Below are positions 1-8,205 of a stretch of 11,683 bases of DNA, piece after piece (within the stretch, counting starts at the first letter, position 1; each line of letters opens with the position of its first letter). The position numbers were made by a program, and so were the translations under genes. Below the pieces are notes generated by a model, which saw nothing but the letters and a program-made list of their open reading frames with translations, was not told the DNA's origin and ran no database searches. The stretch is taken from NCBI GenBank assembly GCA_003491845.1, contig DNBN01000276.1, forward strand, positions 10,356 to 22,038. Reading direction: 5' to 3'. Origin of the DNA: Porticoccaceae bacterium. Lineage in GTDB: Bacteria > Pseudomonadota > Gammaproteobacteria > Pseudomonadales > Porticoccaceae.

Positions 1-6
1 TTTTGT

Positions 7-774
7 TTACCTAATATCTAAAAATTCTTCCACTCGACTATTAAAATCGTCAGGATTTTCAGCGTGCAGCCAATGACCAACGCCAGACATAATTTGAAGG
101 TCATGATTAGGAAAAAGATTCTGCATAATTGGGCGATGCTTGGTTTGAATGTAAGCTGATATTTCACCTTTTAAAAATAAACTAGGTCCATGATATGAAG
201 CACCCTCTGGAGCAGCAACCAGTGTGCTCGCGTAATACTCAAGAATCGACTCCATATTTAACCTTAAGCGATAAATTCCATTTTCAGCGCGGACAATGTT
301 TTTCAGCAAAAACGCCCTTGTTTGTGCATCTATCACATACTGAGCAGCAATTTTATCCGCTTGACTGCGACTACTCAAAACAGCCTTAGACACTGCCTCT
401 AAAGCATCTAACGCACTATCCTGCCTTGCTTTATAGGCTACAGGAGAAATGTCTGCAACAACAACCTTTGACACTCGATTGGCATAATTTAATGCCACCT
501 GCATAGCGACCTTTCCACCCAAAGAATGGCCGACTAAAATGGCACTCTGCAGATTCAACGCATCCATTAATTCAATAATATCCTTGGCCATACAGGGGAT
601 ATCCATAAAAGGATCATGAGGCGAGTCACCATGATTTCTCAAATCAACACTCACAATTCGAAAACGGTTTGCCAAATGTCTAGCCAAACTGCCCAAATTA
701 GACAGAGAGCCGAACATACCATGAATAAGAATAACCGTCGAACCAGTCCCCTGCTCACTATAATTCAAACGCAT
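7..774 (-). CDS. ybfF: YbfF-like alpha/beta-hydrolase (esterase)
   Basis: Probable cytoplasmic serine esterase of the alpha/beta-hydrolase fold. Overall similarity to E. coli YbfF (acyl-CoA/short-chain ester esterase activity) is recognisable throughout. With the start used here it is 255 residues: an oxyanion-region HGMFGS at 18-23, RNHGDSP at 46-52, the nucleophile elbow GHSLGG with Ser84, a likely acid Asp108 in VADIS, and His234 in GVGHWLHAE. There is no signal peptide or membrane segment. Start choice: a GTG at 781-783 would add three residues, but the ATG at 772-774 has a Shine-Dalgarno-like AAAAGGTG with about 8 bases spacing, so I prefer the ATG. It lies 12 bases after the stop of the SDR gene upstream and is probably translated from the same message. 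The physiological substrate cannot be told from sequence. Confidence 0.88.
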   Translation of the reverse strand: MRLNYSEQGTGSTVILIHGMFGSLSNLGSLARHLANRFRIVSVDLRNHGDSPHDPFMDIPCMAKDIIELMDALNLQSAILVGHSLGGKVAMQVALNYANRVSKVVVADISPVAYKARQDSALDALEAVSKAVLSSRSQADKIAAQYVIDAQTRAFLLKNIVRAENGIYRLRLNMESILEYYASTLVAAPEGASYHGPSLFLKGEISAYIQTKHRPIMQNLFPNHDLQIMSGVGHWLHAENPDDFNSRVEEFLDIR

Positions 775-786
775 ACGATTCACCTT

Positions 787-1614
787 TTAAACTGATTTTG
801 ATCTATTGCGATATTTAGCTTTATTTTTTAATCCTTTTGCGTAGAGTCTTGGTCGCATGAAGCGCCGAAGTGCCGGAAAAAGGTAGCTAAGGGTAACTAA
901 TTTGCCACTAGCTGGGGGCAAAGGTATTTCAACTTTTTCGCCACGCGCAATAGCCAAAACAGCCTCAGCAACATCATTGGCCGAACTCATTGGCTGAGAA
1001 AATACAATATCCTCGACATTATCAATTTCATCCATAATGAAGCCCGTGTCAACCGGCCCCGGAGAAACAATCCCGACATTAATATTTGACTCTTGCAATT
1101 CATCTGAAAATGCATAGGCAAAAGCCCGCAATCCGGCTTTGGTGGCCGAATAAGTGGCAGCACCCTGCAGCGGCGCCATACCAGCCAGCGAACCTATCAT
1201 TACGATAGCACCACCACGGGAAAGACGAATAAAGGGCAGTACCGCCGATGAAAGAATTAACGGCGCACGTAAATTAATATCTACCATCGCCCCTATATCT
1301 CCAGAATTCACAGACGTCACATCACCGCGATTATGCAATCCAGCATTGTTAATCAAAATATCAATTTGGCCAAACTCGGCATTAGCTTTTTCTATCAGCT
1401 CCATACATTGATCTGTATTTCTTACATCCATCACGACAGTCAACACCTTGACCTCAGTAGACAGCTCTGCGGCCATTAAGTCCAACCCCGCTTGACCACG
1501 CGCCGCCAAAACCAAATTAGACCCAGCCGCCGCAAACGCACGAGCACAGGCAGCGCCCACACCGGCAGAAGCACCAGTGACAATAACCGTTTTTCCTTCA
1601 AAATATGAGTTCAT
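787..1614 (-). CDS. Classical short-chain dehydrogenase/reductase (SDR)
   Basis: NAD(P)(H)-dependent oxidoreductase of the classical SDR family, 275 residues. The Rossmann nucleotide site TGASAGVG is at 13-20, the structural INNAG at 88-92, and the catalytic Ser142, Tyr155 and Lys159 (YSATK) are all present, followed by the SPGPVDTGF loop at 184-192. The arginine-containing AARG at the end of strand 2 suggests a preference for NADP(H); this is inference. The basic C-terminal tail after residue 250 (rich in Arg/Lys, with hydrophobic YLFPAL before it) is longer than in minimal SDRs and could contact a membrane or lipid substrate. The ATG at 1612-1614 has a good AAAGGA site six bases upstream. 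It is followed closely by the ybfF-like gene, suggesting an operon. The substrate is unknown; SDRs of this type act on many ketones, alcohols and acyl chains. Confidence 0.88.
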   Translation of the reverse strand: MNSYFEGKTVIVTGASAGVGAACARAFAAAGSNLVLAARGQAGLDLMAAELSTEVKVLTVVMDVRNTDQCMELIEKANAEFGQIDILINNAGLHNRGDVTSVNSGDIGAMVDINLRAPLILSSAVLPFIRLSRGGAIVMIGSLAGMAPLQGAATYSATKAGLRAFAYAFSDELQESNINVGIVSPGPVDTGFIMDEIDNVEDIVFSQPMSSANDVAEAVLAIARGEKVEIPLPPASGKLVTLSYLFPALRRFMRPRLYAKGLKNKAKYRNRSKSV

Positions 1615-1705
1615 AATAATCCTTTAATGTAATTGAAACCGGAAAATAATAAGTTTATTTAGTTTAAAAATATGTCCCTATCGTTTTTTTAACGGAAGTT
1701 CGCCA

Positions 1706-2602
1706 TCACAAAATTATGTCTTCAAGAGCTAACTTCAAATCAGGAAACATAAATACAAAGCCACTCTGAGTCGCTTTTTCTGGTAACACCTGCTGCCCCT
1801 GAAGCAATAGCTCCTCTCCCATCTCACCGAACAATAATTTTGTCAACCACTTCGGCATTGGCAGCACTGCCGGACGGCGCAGCACCCTGGCTAGTATCTT
1901 TACAAATTGATAATTTCTCAGAGGATTAGGTGCCGTCGCATTTATAGGACCAGACAATTTCTGAGTTTCAATACAATGCATTAAAAGTGCCACCATATCT
2001 TGCACATGAATCCAAGACATATACTGCTGCCCACTACCAATAACACCGCCCAAGCCAAGCTTAAATGGAGGCAGCATTTCAGCAAGTGCCCCATGATCTC
2101 CCAAAACGATGCCCGTACGAATCAAACAGACTCTAGTGCCAAGCTTTTCAAACCGGCGCGCACTAGCCTCCCAATGTGCGCATAATTGATGGGAAAATCC
2201 ATCCAAATAATCGGACGACTCGGTCATGGGCTCTGAGCCAGGCCCGTAGTAACCAATAGCTGAACCACTTATAAGGGTCTCAGGTGCCGAGTCTCTTAGC
2301 GCAAAAAAGTTGAAAAGCCTTTCAGTAAAATCACCTCGACTGGTATAAAAGAGTTGCTTACGTTTTTCTGACCATCGCTTTTTAGCAAGAGGCTCCCCCG
2401 CCAAATTAACGATCACATCAATATTCGTACTGGCGGGCAGCTCATCCAGGTCTGATAAAACCTGAACAGCATTTGGTAAAATCTGTTTAGCGGCAGGCAC
2501 ATCGCGACTAATAACAATAACCCCAAAACCTGAACAAACTGCTTGTGCACAAAAGTGACGGCCAATAAAGCCACTGCCACCGGTAACTAGAATGGTTCTC
2601 AC
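1706..2602 (-). CDS. yfcH: TIGR01777/YfcH-type NAD-dependent epimerase-like protein
   Basis: Member of the extended SDR group known as TIGR01777 (YfcH/SulA-like), 298 residues, the usual family length. The N-terminal nucleotide site VTGGSGFIG is at 6-14, and NLAGEPLAKKRWS at 66-78 is a family hallmark. SGSAIGYYG at 112-120 carries the Tyr of the active-site region, MSWIHVQDM is at 195-203, and the C-terminal part from about 248 fits the DUF1731 tail (LPEKATQSGFVF). E. coli YfcH has no firmly established reaction, so only the fold and cofactor class are claimed. The start is a GTG at 2600-2602 with a GGAG ribosome site six bases upstream; an out-of-frame ATG immediately followed by TGA overlaps it. 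It is divergent from purC and lies 91 bases upstream of the SDR gene on the same strand. Confidence 0.9.
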   Translation of the reverse strand: MRTILVTGGSGFIGRHFCAQAVCSGFGVIVISRDVPAAKQILPNAVQVLSDLDELPASTNIDVIVNLAGEPLAKKRWSEKRKQLFYTSRGDFTERLFNFFALRDSAPETLISGSAIGYYGPGSEPMTESSDYLDGFSHQLCAHWEASARRFEKLGTRVCLIRTGIVLGDHGALAEMLPPFKLGLGGVIGSGQQYMSWIHVQDMVALLMHCIETQKLSGPINATAPNPLRNYQFVKILARVLRRPAVLPMPKWLTKLLFGEMGEELLLQGQQVLPEKATQSGFVFMFPDLKLALEDIIL

Positions 2603-2760
2603 ATAATACTCCAGGATTTAATACAGCATTTGAATTAAATGCTTCATAATACCGCATATTACCATCAATAATTACTTTACCCGAGCGATTCAGAATTGTT
2701 AAAATCATGACCCTTGTTTATGTTTACCCGTCAAATTTATAAACCATCCAGGCACCTTAT
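2603..2760. other. Divergent intergenic region yfcH / purC
   Basis: A 158-base AT-rich spacer between two divergently transcribed genes, so it must hold the promoters for both unless one is distal. An open frame reads through part of it on the minus strand from 2708, but it overlaps the yfcH start region in another frame and has no believable protein character. I see no clear PurR-type operator (ACGCAAACGTTTGCGT-like) in front of purC. Confidence 0.6.
2676..2705 (+). promoter_or_regulatory. Candidate sigma-70 promoter for purC
   Basis: TTTACC at 2676-2681 (4 of 6 to the -35 consensus) and TAAAAT at 2700-2705 (5 of 6 to the -10) are 18 bases apart. This would give a leader of about 50 bases before the purC ATG. 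A second pair, TTGTTT at 2714 and TATAAA at 2738, also fits but would start the message on top of the ribosome site, so I rank it lower. Confidence 0.35.
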
Positions 2761-3864
2761 ATGAGTCTTGCAAATAAAGTATTAGCTGAAAACAATGACC
2801 TTCCTATTCGCACCAATCTGCCCGTTCACAGTGGAAAAGTTCGTTCGGTTTATTGGCTCACGGAGGAAGACAGTCGGCGTCTAATTGCGGACCGCAATTA
2901 TAATGTCGCCCCAGGAGCCCCTTTGGCAATTATGGTGATAAGCGACCGTATTTCAGCATTTGAATGCATCTGGCGCGGCGAGGGTGGTATGCGTGGTGTA
3001 CCAGGTAAAGGAGCCGCTTTAAATGCTATATCCAATCATTGGTTTAACTTATTTCGTGAGCAAGGGCTTGCTGATAGTCACATCCTAGATGTTCCGCACC
3101 CTCTGGTTTGGATTGTGCAAAAGGCCAAACCAGTTATGATCGAAGCGATTTGTCGGCAGTATATTACCGGCTCTATGTGGCGGGCATATGAAAAAGGAGA
3201 GCGCGACTTTTGCGGCATTCAATTGGAGGACCATTTAGAGCGTGATCAAAAACTATCTAAGCTGCTCATAACTCCGTCAACTAAGGGAATTCTGGAGGGT
3301 ATTCCCGGTGTTCCTGAGGTAGACGATGTGAATATTTCACGAGACGATATTGAAAATAATGCCGAAGCTTTTAAATTTAAGCGCCAAAGCGACATCGCGG
3401 TCTACGAAGAGTTACTCGAGGAAGGATTCAATGTTATCAGCGATGAGTTGGCTAAGTTAGACCAAATTTTTGTCGATACTAAGTTTGAGTTTGGCTATGT
3501 AACTGACCGCGAAGGTAACGAAAAACTGATTTATATGGATGAAGTGGGGACACCAGACTCATCCAGAATTTGGGATGGCGCCAATTACAGAGATGGAAAC
3601 ATTGTAGAGAATTCCAAAGAAGGTTTTCGCCAACTGTTGTTAGCACATTTCCCTGATGCCGACATTTTATTAAATAAAAATAGAATGGAGGAACGGTATG
3701 CCCTCGCCAGAGACAATGAGCTACCTGAAAAAGTCATGATGCAGGTTTCAGACACCTATGTTAGCCTTGCTGAAAAGATAACGGGCCAGCCGTTGATATT
3801 ATCAGACAATCCGAAGTCCGAAATTTTAACCATACTCAAAGAAAATTACGGCCTTATCGACTAG
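2761..3864 (+). CDS. purC: SAICAR synthase (phosphoribosylaminoimidazole-succinocarboxamide synthase), long form
   Basis: Cytoplasmic ATP-dependent ligase of de novo purine synthesis; it joins aspartate to CAIR to give SAICAR. The whole 367-residue protein matches the long PurC known from Vibrio and Shewanella, as opposed to the short (about 237-residue) E. coli enzyme. Visible family elements are the Gly-rich N-terminal SGKVRSVY at 24-31, SDRISAFE at 61-68, [10 protein letters not shown] at 131-140, the signature DTKFEFG at 239-245, and [13 protein letters not shown] at 259-271. The ATG is preceded by a modest AGG eight bases upstream. It stands apart from other pur genes, as is common for purC in this group. 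The unknown 158-residue gene follows after 55 bases on the same strand with no clear terminator between them. Confidence 0.97.
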   Translation: MSLANKVLAENNDLPIRTNLPVHSGKVRSVYWLTEEDSRRLIADRNYNVAPGAPLAIMVISDRISAFECIWRGEGGMRGVPGKGAALNAISNHWFNLFREQGLADSHILDVPHPLVWIVQKAKPVMIEAICRQYITGSMWRAYEKGERDFCGIQLEDHLERDQKLSKLLITPSTKGILEGIPGVPEVDDVNISRDDIENNAEAFKFKRQSDIAVYEELLEEGFNVISDELAKLDQIFVDTKFEFGYVTDREGNEKLIYMDEVGTPDSSRIWDGANYRDGNIVENSKEGFRQLLLAHFPDADILLNKNRMEERYALARDNELPEKVMMQVSDTYVSLAEKITGQPLILSDNPKSEILTILKENYGLID

Positions 3865-3919
3865 GGTATTAACTAAGTACTAAACACAACGCTAGAAACG
3901 AGGGCCTACGGCTAGTTTT

Positions 3920-4396
3920 ATGACTGAAGAAAAAAGCATTAATATTGATTCGCGAAAATTATTTAATCTTGGGGTTAACTTACTTGTGGCAGGGTTTGTT
4001 CGACAAAAACCTGAGGATACAAAAAAGTTATTTAAAGAATTAAAACAGGGAAATATCGTGCAGTCTGGACAGCTAACCTCTGAACAAAACAATATGGTTA
4101 TTCCGGTAAAACTGCAGTTAGATCGAAGCGAATATAAAGGGCAATTCAACTTCCCTAATTTTGAAATTGCAGTAAAAACTATGTTGCAAAAATTTGAGAC
4201 TGAAGTGCGCAAAGACAAAGATTTAAAGGATTTACATACCCTTACTAATGATAAGACTGGCGGACTGTTATTTAATTTACCCACGGGTATTAAAATCGGC
4301 AATGAAATAAATGTGCTGATGATGGCTGTGGAGCCAATGGAGGAGTGTCTGGTAGTAAAATTACTGTTTATGGATCCCGCTCAATTTGAGGCATGA
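3920..4396 (+). CDS. Uncharacterised 158-residue protein downstream of purC
   Basis: I do not recognise this protein. It is 158 residues, soluble and charged, with no signal peptide and no convincing membrane helix. The N-terminal third (12-45) looks helical, with a hydrophobic stretch LFNLGVNLLVAGFV followed by a Lys/Glu-rich helix. The middle (58-82) alternates as beta strands (IPVKLQLDRSEYKGQFNF). A Lys/Glu-rich amphipathic stretch at 83-105 is followed by another probable beta-rich C-terminal part (GLLFNLPTGIKI, CLVVKLLFM). Amino-acid composition is that of a real protein, whereas the long opposite-strand frame over the same bases is Cys/Ser/Phe-rich and looks like a shadow. The ribosome site is weak (AGGG about 15 bases upstream), which lowers certainty in the exact start. 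It could be co-transcribed with purC. No function is proposed. Confidence 0.7.
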   Translation: MTEEKSINIDSRKLFNLGVNLLVAGFVRQKPEDTKKLFKELKQGNIVQSGQLTSEQNNMVIPVKLQLDRSEYKGQFNFPNFEIAVKTMLQKFETEVRKDKDLKDLHTLTNDKTGGLLFNLPTGIKIGNEINVLMMAVEPMEECLVVKLLFMDPAQFEA

Positions 4397-4581
4397 TCGT
4401 TGAATAAACCGTAACACTAGACTTAATACCTCATGGAGAGACCACATACCCTTTATGCACGTCCCGCGTCAGATGAGCGGTTTTCCATGGGGATAAAAAA
4501 GTCTCTACAAGAGCAAACTAGCGTAAAATATTAGCTACTGTGTAGTCATCACAATAATGTTAACCTACCGGCTAAACGACA
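4397..4581. other. Intergenic region upstream of the LuxR-type regulator
   Basis: A 185-base spacer with no gene seen. It contains short complementary pieces (AGAGAC at 4437 with GTCTCT at 4501; CTCT/AGAG around 4503-4513), a -10-like TAAAAT at 4524 without a good -35, and an inverted TGTG/CACA pair at 4539-4553 that resembles a CRP/FNR-type site but is one base too short. None is strong enough to call as a functional site. There is no clear terminator after the preceding gene. Confidence 0.5.
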
Positions 4582-5409
4582 ATGAATATCCACTTACAAG
4601 CCTTTAGTGCACGTTTCGCATTGGTCATGCCAAAAATTGGACATGAACAACTGCCCTCTCTCCTAATTGCTATGCTGAAGTCGTCAGTACCCTTTGATAA
4701 TGCTGTTATTCTTTATTACCAAGGAGGTAACAAACCTATCGTTTACTACAATGACATGCCGCCTCTTGAACGAGAGAGCCAAATCCATGGTTTTATAGAC
4801 GGCGCCTTTTTACTAGACCCTTTTTACCGATCGGCCATTGACCGAAGCGTTAGCGGACTTCATCGCCTGAGTGACCTTGCTCCAAAGGGCTTCAAAATGA
4901 CCGAGTATTACCGTAGCTATTTCAAGTTCACAGAAATTAAAGATGAAATTGGCTATATCTTTCATATAGGTCATGATCAATTTATTAATATATCGCTGGG
5001 CAGATTAGGTGCGACTCAACGATTTAGTCGAACACATCTTGGTTTTTTACGTGACATTTCACCTATCATAGAAAGTGTCTGCAATTTGCACTGGAGCAAT
5101 CAAGGGGAGCCTACACAAAGCAATGTAAATCAGTTACCAGGTCAGCTGGACAGCGCCCTGAAATATTTTGGTACCGCCTACCTCACTGATCGAGAAACCC
5201 AAGTCGTCCAGCTATTTTTACACGGCCACTCTACTAAGTCGATTGCCGAGCGACTTGGTATATCACCAGAAACCGTCAAACTGCATCGTAAAAACAGTTA
5301 TGCAAAGCTAGACGTTTCATCTCAAGCGGAGCTGTTTTACCTGTTCATTGATTCCCTCGCCAGCCTGTCTAATTATGCCGGTGGAGATCCTCTCGTTGGA
5401 TATCTTTAA
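4582..5409 (+). CDS. LuxR-type helix-turn-helix transcriptional regulator
   Basis: DNA-binding regulator, 275 residues. The C-terminal LuxR/FixJ-type HTH spans about 200-256: LTDRETQVVQLFLHGHSTKSIAERLGIS and then the recognition helix with SPETVKLHRKN and YAKLDVSS. The N-terminal domain (1-170) is not a response-regulator receiver: there is no conserved phospho-acceptor pattern. It has the features FLLDPFYRSA (77-86), LSDLAPKGF (96-104) and TEYYRSYF (107-114) that I recall from a family of LuxR regulators with an unassigned sensory domain. It does not look like a typical acyl-homoserine-lactone domain, and no synthase gene is present. There is no clear Shine-Dalgarno before the ATG, so expression may be low. 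It is convergent with clpB, 40 bases away. Its target genes and ligand cannot be told from the sequence. Confidence 0.88.
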   Translation: MNIHLQAFSARFALVMPKIGHEQLPSLLIAMLKSSVPFDNAVILYYQGGNKPIVYYNDMPPLERESQIHGFIDGAFLLDPFYRSAIDRSVSGLHRLSDLAPKGFKMTEYYRSYFKFTEIKDEIGYIFHIGHDQFINISLGRLGATQRFSRTHLGFLRDISPIIESVCNLHWSNQGEPTQSNVNQLPGQLDSALKYFGTAYLTDRETQVVQLFLHGHSTKSIAERLGISPETVKLHRKNSYAKLDVSSQAELFYLFIDSLASLSNYAGGDPLVGYL

Positions 5410-5413
5410 GCTA

Positions 5414-5444
5414 CTGACGTAAGGTCAGCAAATTTTAATTTTCC
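5414..5444 (+). terminator. Weak intrinsic terminator after the luxR-type gene
   Basis: A 5-base-pair stem CTGAC/GTCAG (5414-5418 with 5424-5428) around a 5-base loop, followed by CAAATTTTAATTTT. The stem is short and the T-run is interrupted, so this is a weak candidate in the plus direction. Read from clpB on the minus strand, no U-rich tail follows the stem. Confidence 0.35.
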
Positions 5445-5449
5445 TATGG

Positions 5450-8023
5450 CTAGCCTAACTCAAATATCGCCTTGTTGTGTTCTAATCTACCCTTAATTTT
5501 ATTCCCAGCAACAAATTTTCCACTCAAAATAGCTTCGGCTAATGGATTTTCCACGTACTGCTGTAGCACTCGCTTTAAAGGTCTTGCGCCGTATACAGGA
5601 TCAAAGCTAATATCCAAAATATAATCGATTAAAGAATCATCTAGTGTTAGAAGTAAATCTTGAATGGCAAGGCGCTTCTGTAACAGAGCTAACTGAACGC
5701 TGGCGACACCAAGTAATTCTTTTTTACCTAAGGGATGAAATACAACTGCCTCATCCACTCGATTGATAAATTCAGGTCTAAAGTTTAGTGCGACGACATC
5801 CATCACGGCGGACTTCATTACCTGATAGTTTTCATCTCCTGATAATAACTGAATAACATCTGAGCCAAGATTTGAAGTCATTACTATAACGGTGTTTTTA
5901 AAGTCTACCGTTCGACCTTGCCCATCAGTGAGACGGCCATCATCTAATACTTGCAATAACAGATTAAAAACATCTCCGTGCGCCTTCTCAACTTCATCTA
6001 GCAGTAATACTGCATAAGGGCGTCGACGTACTGCCTCGGTCAAATAACCGCCCTCCTCATAACCTACATAACCAGGTGGCGCACCAATAAGCCGTGCCAC
6101 CGAATGCTTTTCCATGAACTCTGACATATCAATGCGAATCATGGCATCCTCACTATCAAATAGGAATTCCGCTAAAGATTTACACAGCTCGGTTTTCCCC
6201 ACCCCTGTGGGGCCCAAGAATAGAAATGAACCACTGGGTTTATTTGGGTCAGCCAAACCAGCACGGGCGCGCCTGACTGCATGCGAAACGGCTGTAACGG
6301 CTTCGTTTTGCCCCATAACTCGCTGATGAAGCGACGCTTCCATTTGCATGAGTTTGTCCCGCTCTCCCTGCAACATTCTTGCAACAGGAATACCAGTCCA
6401 CTTAGCAACTACCTCAGCAATTTGCTCTTCAGTTACCTTGTTACGCAACAATTGCATTTCCATCGTCTGATGATCACTAGCACTGGCAATTTGTTTCTCA
6501 AGTTCCGGAATAATACTGTATTGAATTTCTGCCATTTTCTCTAAATTAGACGCTCTACGAGCAAAATCTAAATCTACTTTAGCCTGCTCAAGTTCGCTTT
6601 TGATATGCGTCGTACCAAGCATCGACGCTTTCTCGGCCATCCAAATTTGCTCAAGATCAGCATACTCCTTAGATAAACTATCAATATCTAACTGCAGCTT
6701 AGCCTGTCGCTTCTTAGCTGCGGGATCAGTATCTTTTTTCATCGCTTGTCGCTCTATTTTGAGCTGAATTAAGCGTCGCTCTAAACGATCCATGTGTTCA
6801 GGCTTGGAATCGATTTCCATGCGTATGCGACTACCCGCCTCATCAATCAAATCAATAGCCTTATCTGGTAGTTGACGATCTGTGATATAACGCTTTGACA
6901 GGGTGGTGGCGGCGATGATTGCACTGTCACTAATTTCAACCCCATGATGAACCTCATAGCGCTCCTTCAGCCCTCTTAATATAGCAATAGTGTCATCAAT
7001 TCCAGGCTCATCAACCAGCACTTTTTGAAAGCGCCGCTCTAGGGCCGCATCTTTTTCAATATACTGTCGATATTCATCTAAAGTGGTCGCACCAACGCAA
7101 TGCAAATCACCTCGTGCCAATGCAGGCTTAAGCATATTGCCAGCATCCATAGAACCTTCAGCTTTGCCGGCTCCTACCATGGTATGTAATTCATCAATGA
7201 ACAATATAATTTGACCTTCAGCTTTTGCCAGATCATTTAACACAGCTTTTAATCGCTCCTCAAAATCACCACGAAATTTTGCTCCAGCCAGCAATGCCCC
7301 TAAATCAAGAGTCAAAACCCGCTTATGCTTTAATCCCTCTGGCACCTCGCCATTAATAATACGCTGGGCAAGACCCTCTACAATAGCTGTTTTACCAACA
7401 CCAGGATCCCCTATCAACACTGGATTATTTTTAGTGCGTCTTTGTAATACTTGTATAGCTCGGCGGATTTCTTCATCTCGCCCAATGACTGGATCTAGTT
7501 TACCCAGTTCTGCCTGTCCAGTTAGGTCTAGAGTGTATTTATTCAAAACGTCACGCTGACCTTCATTATCTTGGCCTACAACCGAGTCTGAGCCTCGTAC
7601 CTTTGCGATGGCAGAAGCTGCTTTTTCGAAATCACCAAAGCGCGCCATAACTTTACTCAGATCACCAGAATCGTATATTAATGCTTGTAAAAAAGTTTCA
7701 GTCGAGATGAATTGATCCTTGTTTTTTTGCGCCGTGCGATCTGCCAAGTTCATCAGACGATTTAACGTCTGACTCACCCGAACGTCCCCCGAGGGTATTT
7801 GTATTTTTGGCAATTTATCGAGCTCAAGATCTAGTGCATCTTGCAAGCCACGAATGTCAAATTCCGCTTGCGATAGAAGCGGTCTAACACTTCCGCCTTG
7901 CTGGTTAAGTAGTGCTAAAAGTAAGTGCACTGTTTCTATCACAGAATGATCATTACCAATAGCAATAGACTGGGCTTCAGCAAATCCTTGCTGAAGTTGA
8001 TTTGTTAGTTTTTCAATCTGCAT
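5450..8023 (-). CDS. clpB: ATP-dependent protein disaggregase ClpB
   Basis: Hexameric AAA+ Hsp100 chaperone that, with DnaK/DnaJ/GrpE, pulls polypeptides out of heat-damaged aggregates in the cytoplasm. It has 857 residues, the same length as E. coli ClpB, and aligns along its whole length. The N-terminal domain is 1-150. NBD1 has Walker A GDPGVGKT at 205-212 and Walker B LFIDEL at about 274-279. The coiled-coil middle domain runs roughly 405-525 and is rich in Lys/Glu/Leu. NBD2 has Walker A GPTGVGKT near 606 and Walker [11 protein letters not shown]. The C-terminal domain includes [11 protein letters not shown]. The ATG at 8021-8023 matches the E. coli start; the ribosome site GGGACGGG is modest. 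A sigma-32-type promoter lies just upstream. The residues matching the E. coli internal start (near 149) are encoded by GTT and GTA, not GTG or ATG. Confidence 0.98.
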   Translation of the reverse strand: MQIEKLTNQLQQGFAEAQSIAIGNDHSVIETVHLLLALLNQQGGSVRPLLSQAEFDIRGLQDALDLELDKLPKIQIPSGDVRVSQTLNRLMNLADRTAQKNKDQFISTETFLQALIYDSGDLSKVMARFGDFEKAASAIAKVRGSDSVVGQDNEGQRDVLNKYTLDLTGQAELGKLDPVIGRDEEIRRAIQVLQRRTKNNPVLIGDPGVGKTAIVEGLAQRIINGEVPEGLKHKRVLTLDLGALLAGAKFRGDFEERLKAVLNDLAKAEGQIILFIDELHTMVGAGKAEGSMDAGNMLKPALARGDLHCVGATTLDEYRQYIEKDAALERRFQKVLVDEPGIDDTIAILRGLKERYEVHHGVEISDSAIIAATTLSKRYITDRQLPDKAIDLIDEAGSRIRMEIDSKPEHMDRLERRLIQLKIERQAMKKDTDPAAKKRQAKLQLDIDSLSKEYADLEQIWMAEKASMLGTTHIKSELEQAKVDLDFARRASNLEKMAEIQYSIIPELEKQIASASDHQTMEMQLLRNKVTEEQIAEVVAKWTGIPVARMLQGERDKLMQMEASLHQRVMGQNEAVTAVSHAVRRARAGLADPNKPSGSFLFLGPTGVGKTELCKSLAEFLFDSEDAMIRIDMSEFMEKHSVARLIGAPPGYVGYEEGGYLTEAVRRRPYAVLLLDEVEKAHGDVFNLLLQVLDDGRLTDGQGRTVDFKNTVIVMTSNLGSDVIQLLSGDENYQVMKSAVMDVVALNFRPEFINRVDEAVVFHPLGKKELLGVASVQLALLQKRLAIQDLLLTLDDSLIDYILDISFDPVYGARPLKRVLQQYVENPLAEAILSGKFVAGNKIKGRLEHNKAIFELG

Positions 8024-8059
8024 AAACCCGTCCCAAATTTGTTAACTCTGTGTAGGTTA

Positions 8060-8086
8060 AATTGGGGCACGATAGGAAATTTCAAC
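8060..8086 (-). promoter_or_regulatory. Sigma-32 (RpoH) heat-shock promoter of clpB
   Basis: On the minus strand GTTGAAA (8086-8080) is followed after 12 bases by CCCCAATT (8067-8060). The E. coli sigma-32 consensus is CTTGAAA, about 11-16 bases, then CCCCATnT, so both boxes match with one difference each. Transcription would start near 8052, leaving a leader of about 30 bases before the clpB ATG. clpB is a classic RpoH target, so context and sequence agree. Confidence 0.82.
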
Positions 8087-8153
8087 AACAAAGCAACGAT
8101 GTCGCTAGACAAGCGTTAAAAGACGAACTTATGGGAAAAATTCAACAGAACAG

Positions 8154-8193
8154 ATCCAGAGTTTCACTTTTAGTAATACGCAAAACTCTGGAT
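8154..8193. repeat. 11-bp perfect inverted repeat between pntB and clpB
   Basis: ATCCAGAGTTT at 8154-8164 and AAACTCTGGAT at 8183-8193 are perfect reverse complements around an 18-base AT-rich centre. It sits 12 bases beyond the pntB stop and about 70 bases upstream of the clpB -35 box. As RNA it would make a stable hairpin, but neither strand carries a U-run directly after the stem (on the minus strand the first T5 comes about 11 bases later). It may mark the end of the pnt message or be a protein-binding site. Confidence 0.7.
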
Positions 8194-8205
8194 TGCATCG
8201 GACAC

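Noticed and set aside
2508..2708. 66-residue minus-strand open frame over the yfcH start and the divergent spacer
   Set aside because: It overlaps the secure N-terminal nucleotide-binding region of the epimerase in another frame and has a low-complexity aromatic end; no independent support.
3892..4302. 136-residue open frame on the minus strand opposite the unknown gene after purC
   Set aside because: The translation is rich in Cys, Ser, Phe and Asn with no domain character, as expected for an antisense shadow; the plus-strand frame has a normal protein composition.
4437..4513. Possible alternative hairpins (AGAGAC with GTCTCT, or CTCT with AGAG) suggesting an attenuator before the luxR-type gene
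   Set aside because: The stems are only 4-6 base pairs, the long one spans 58 bases, and there is no U-run or leader peptide; chance pairing is likely.
4539..4553. TGTG-N7-CACA inverted pair upstream of the luxR-type gene, resembling a CRP or FNR site
   Set aside because: CRP-type sites need TGTGA-N6-TCACA (8 bases between TGTG and CACA); this one is one base short and the inner bases do not match.
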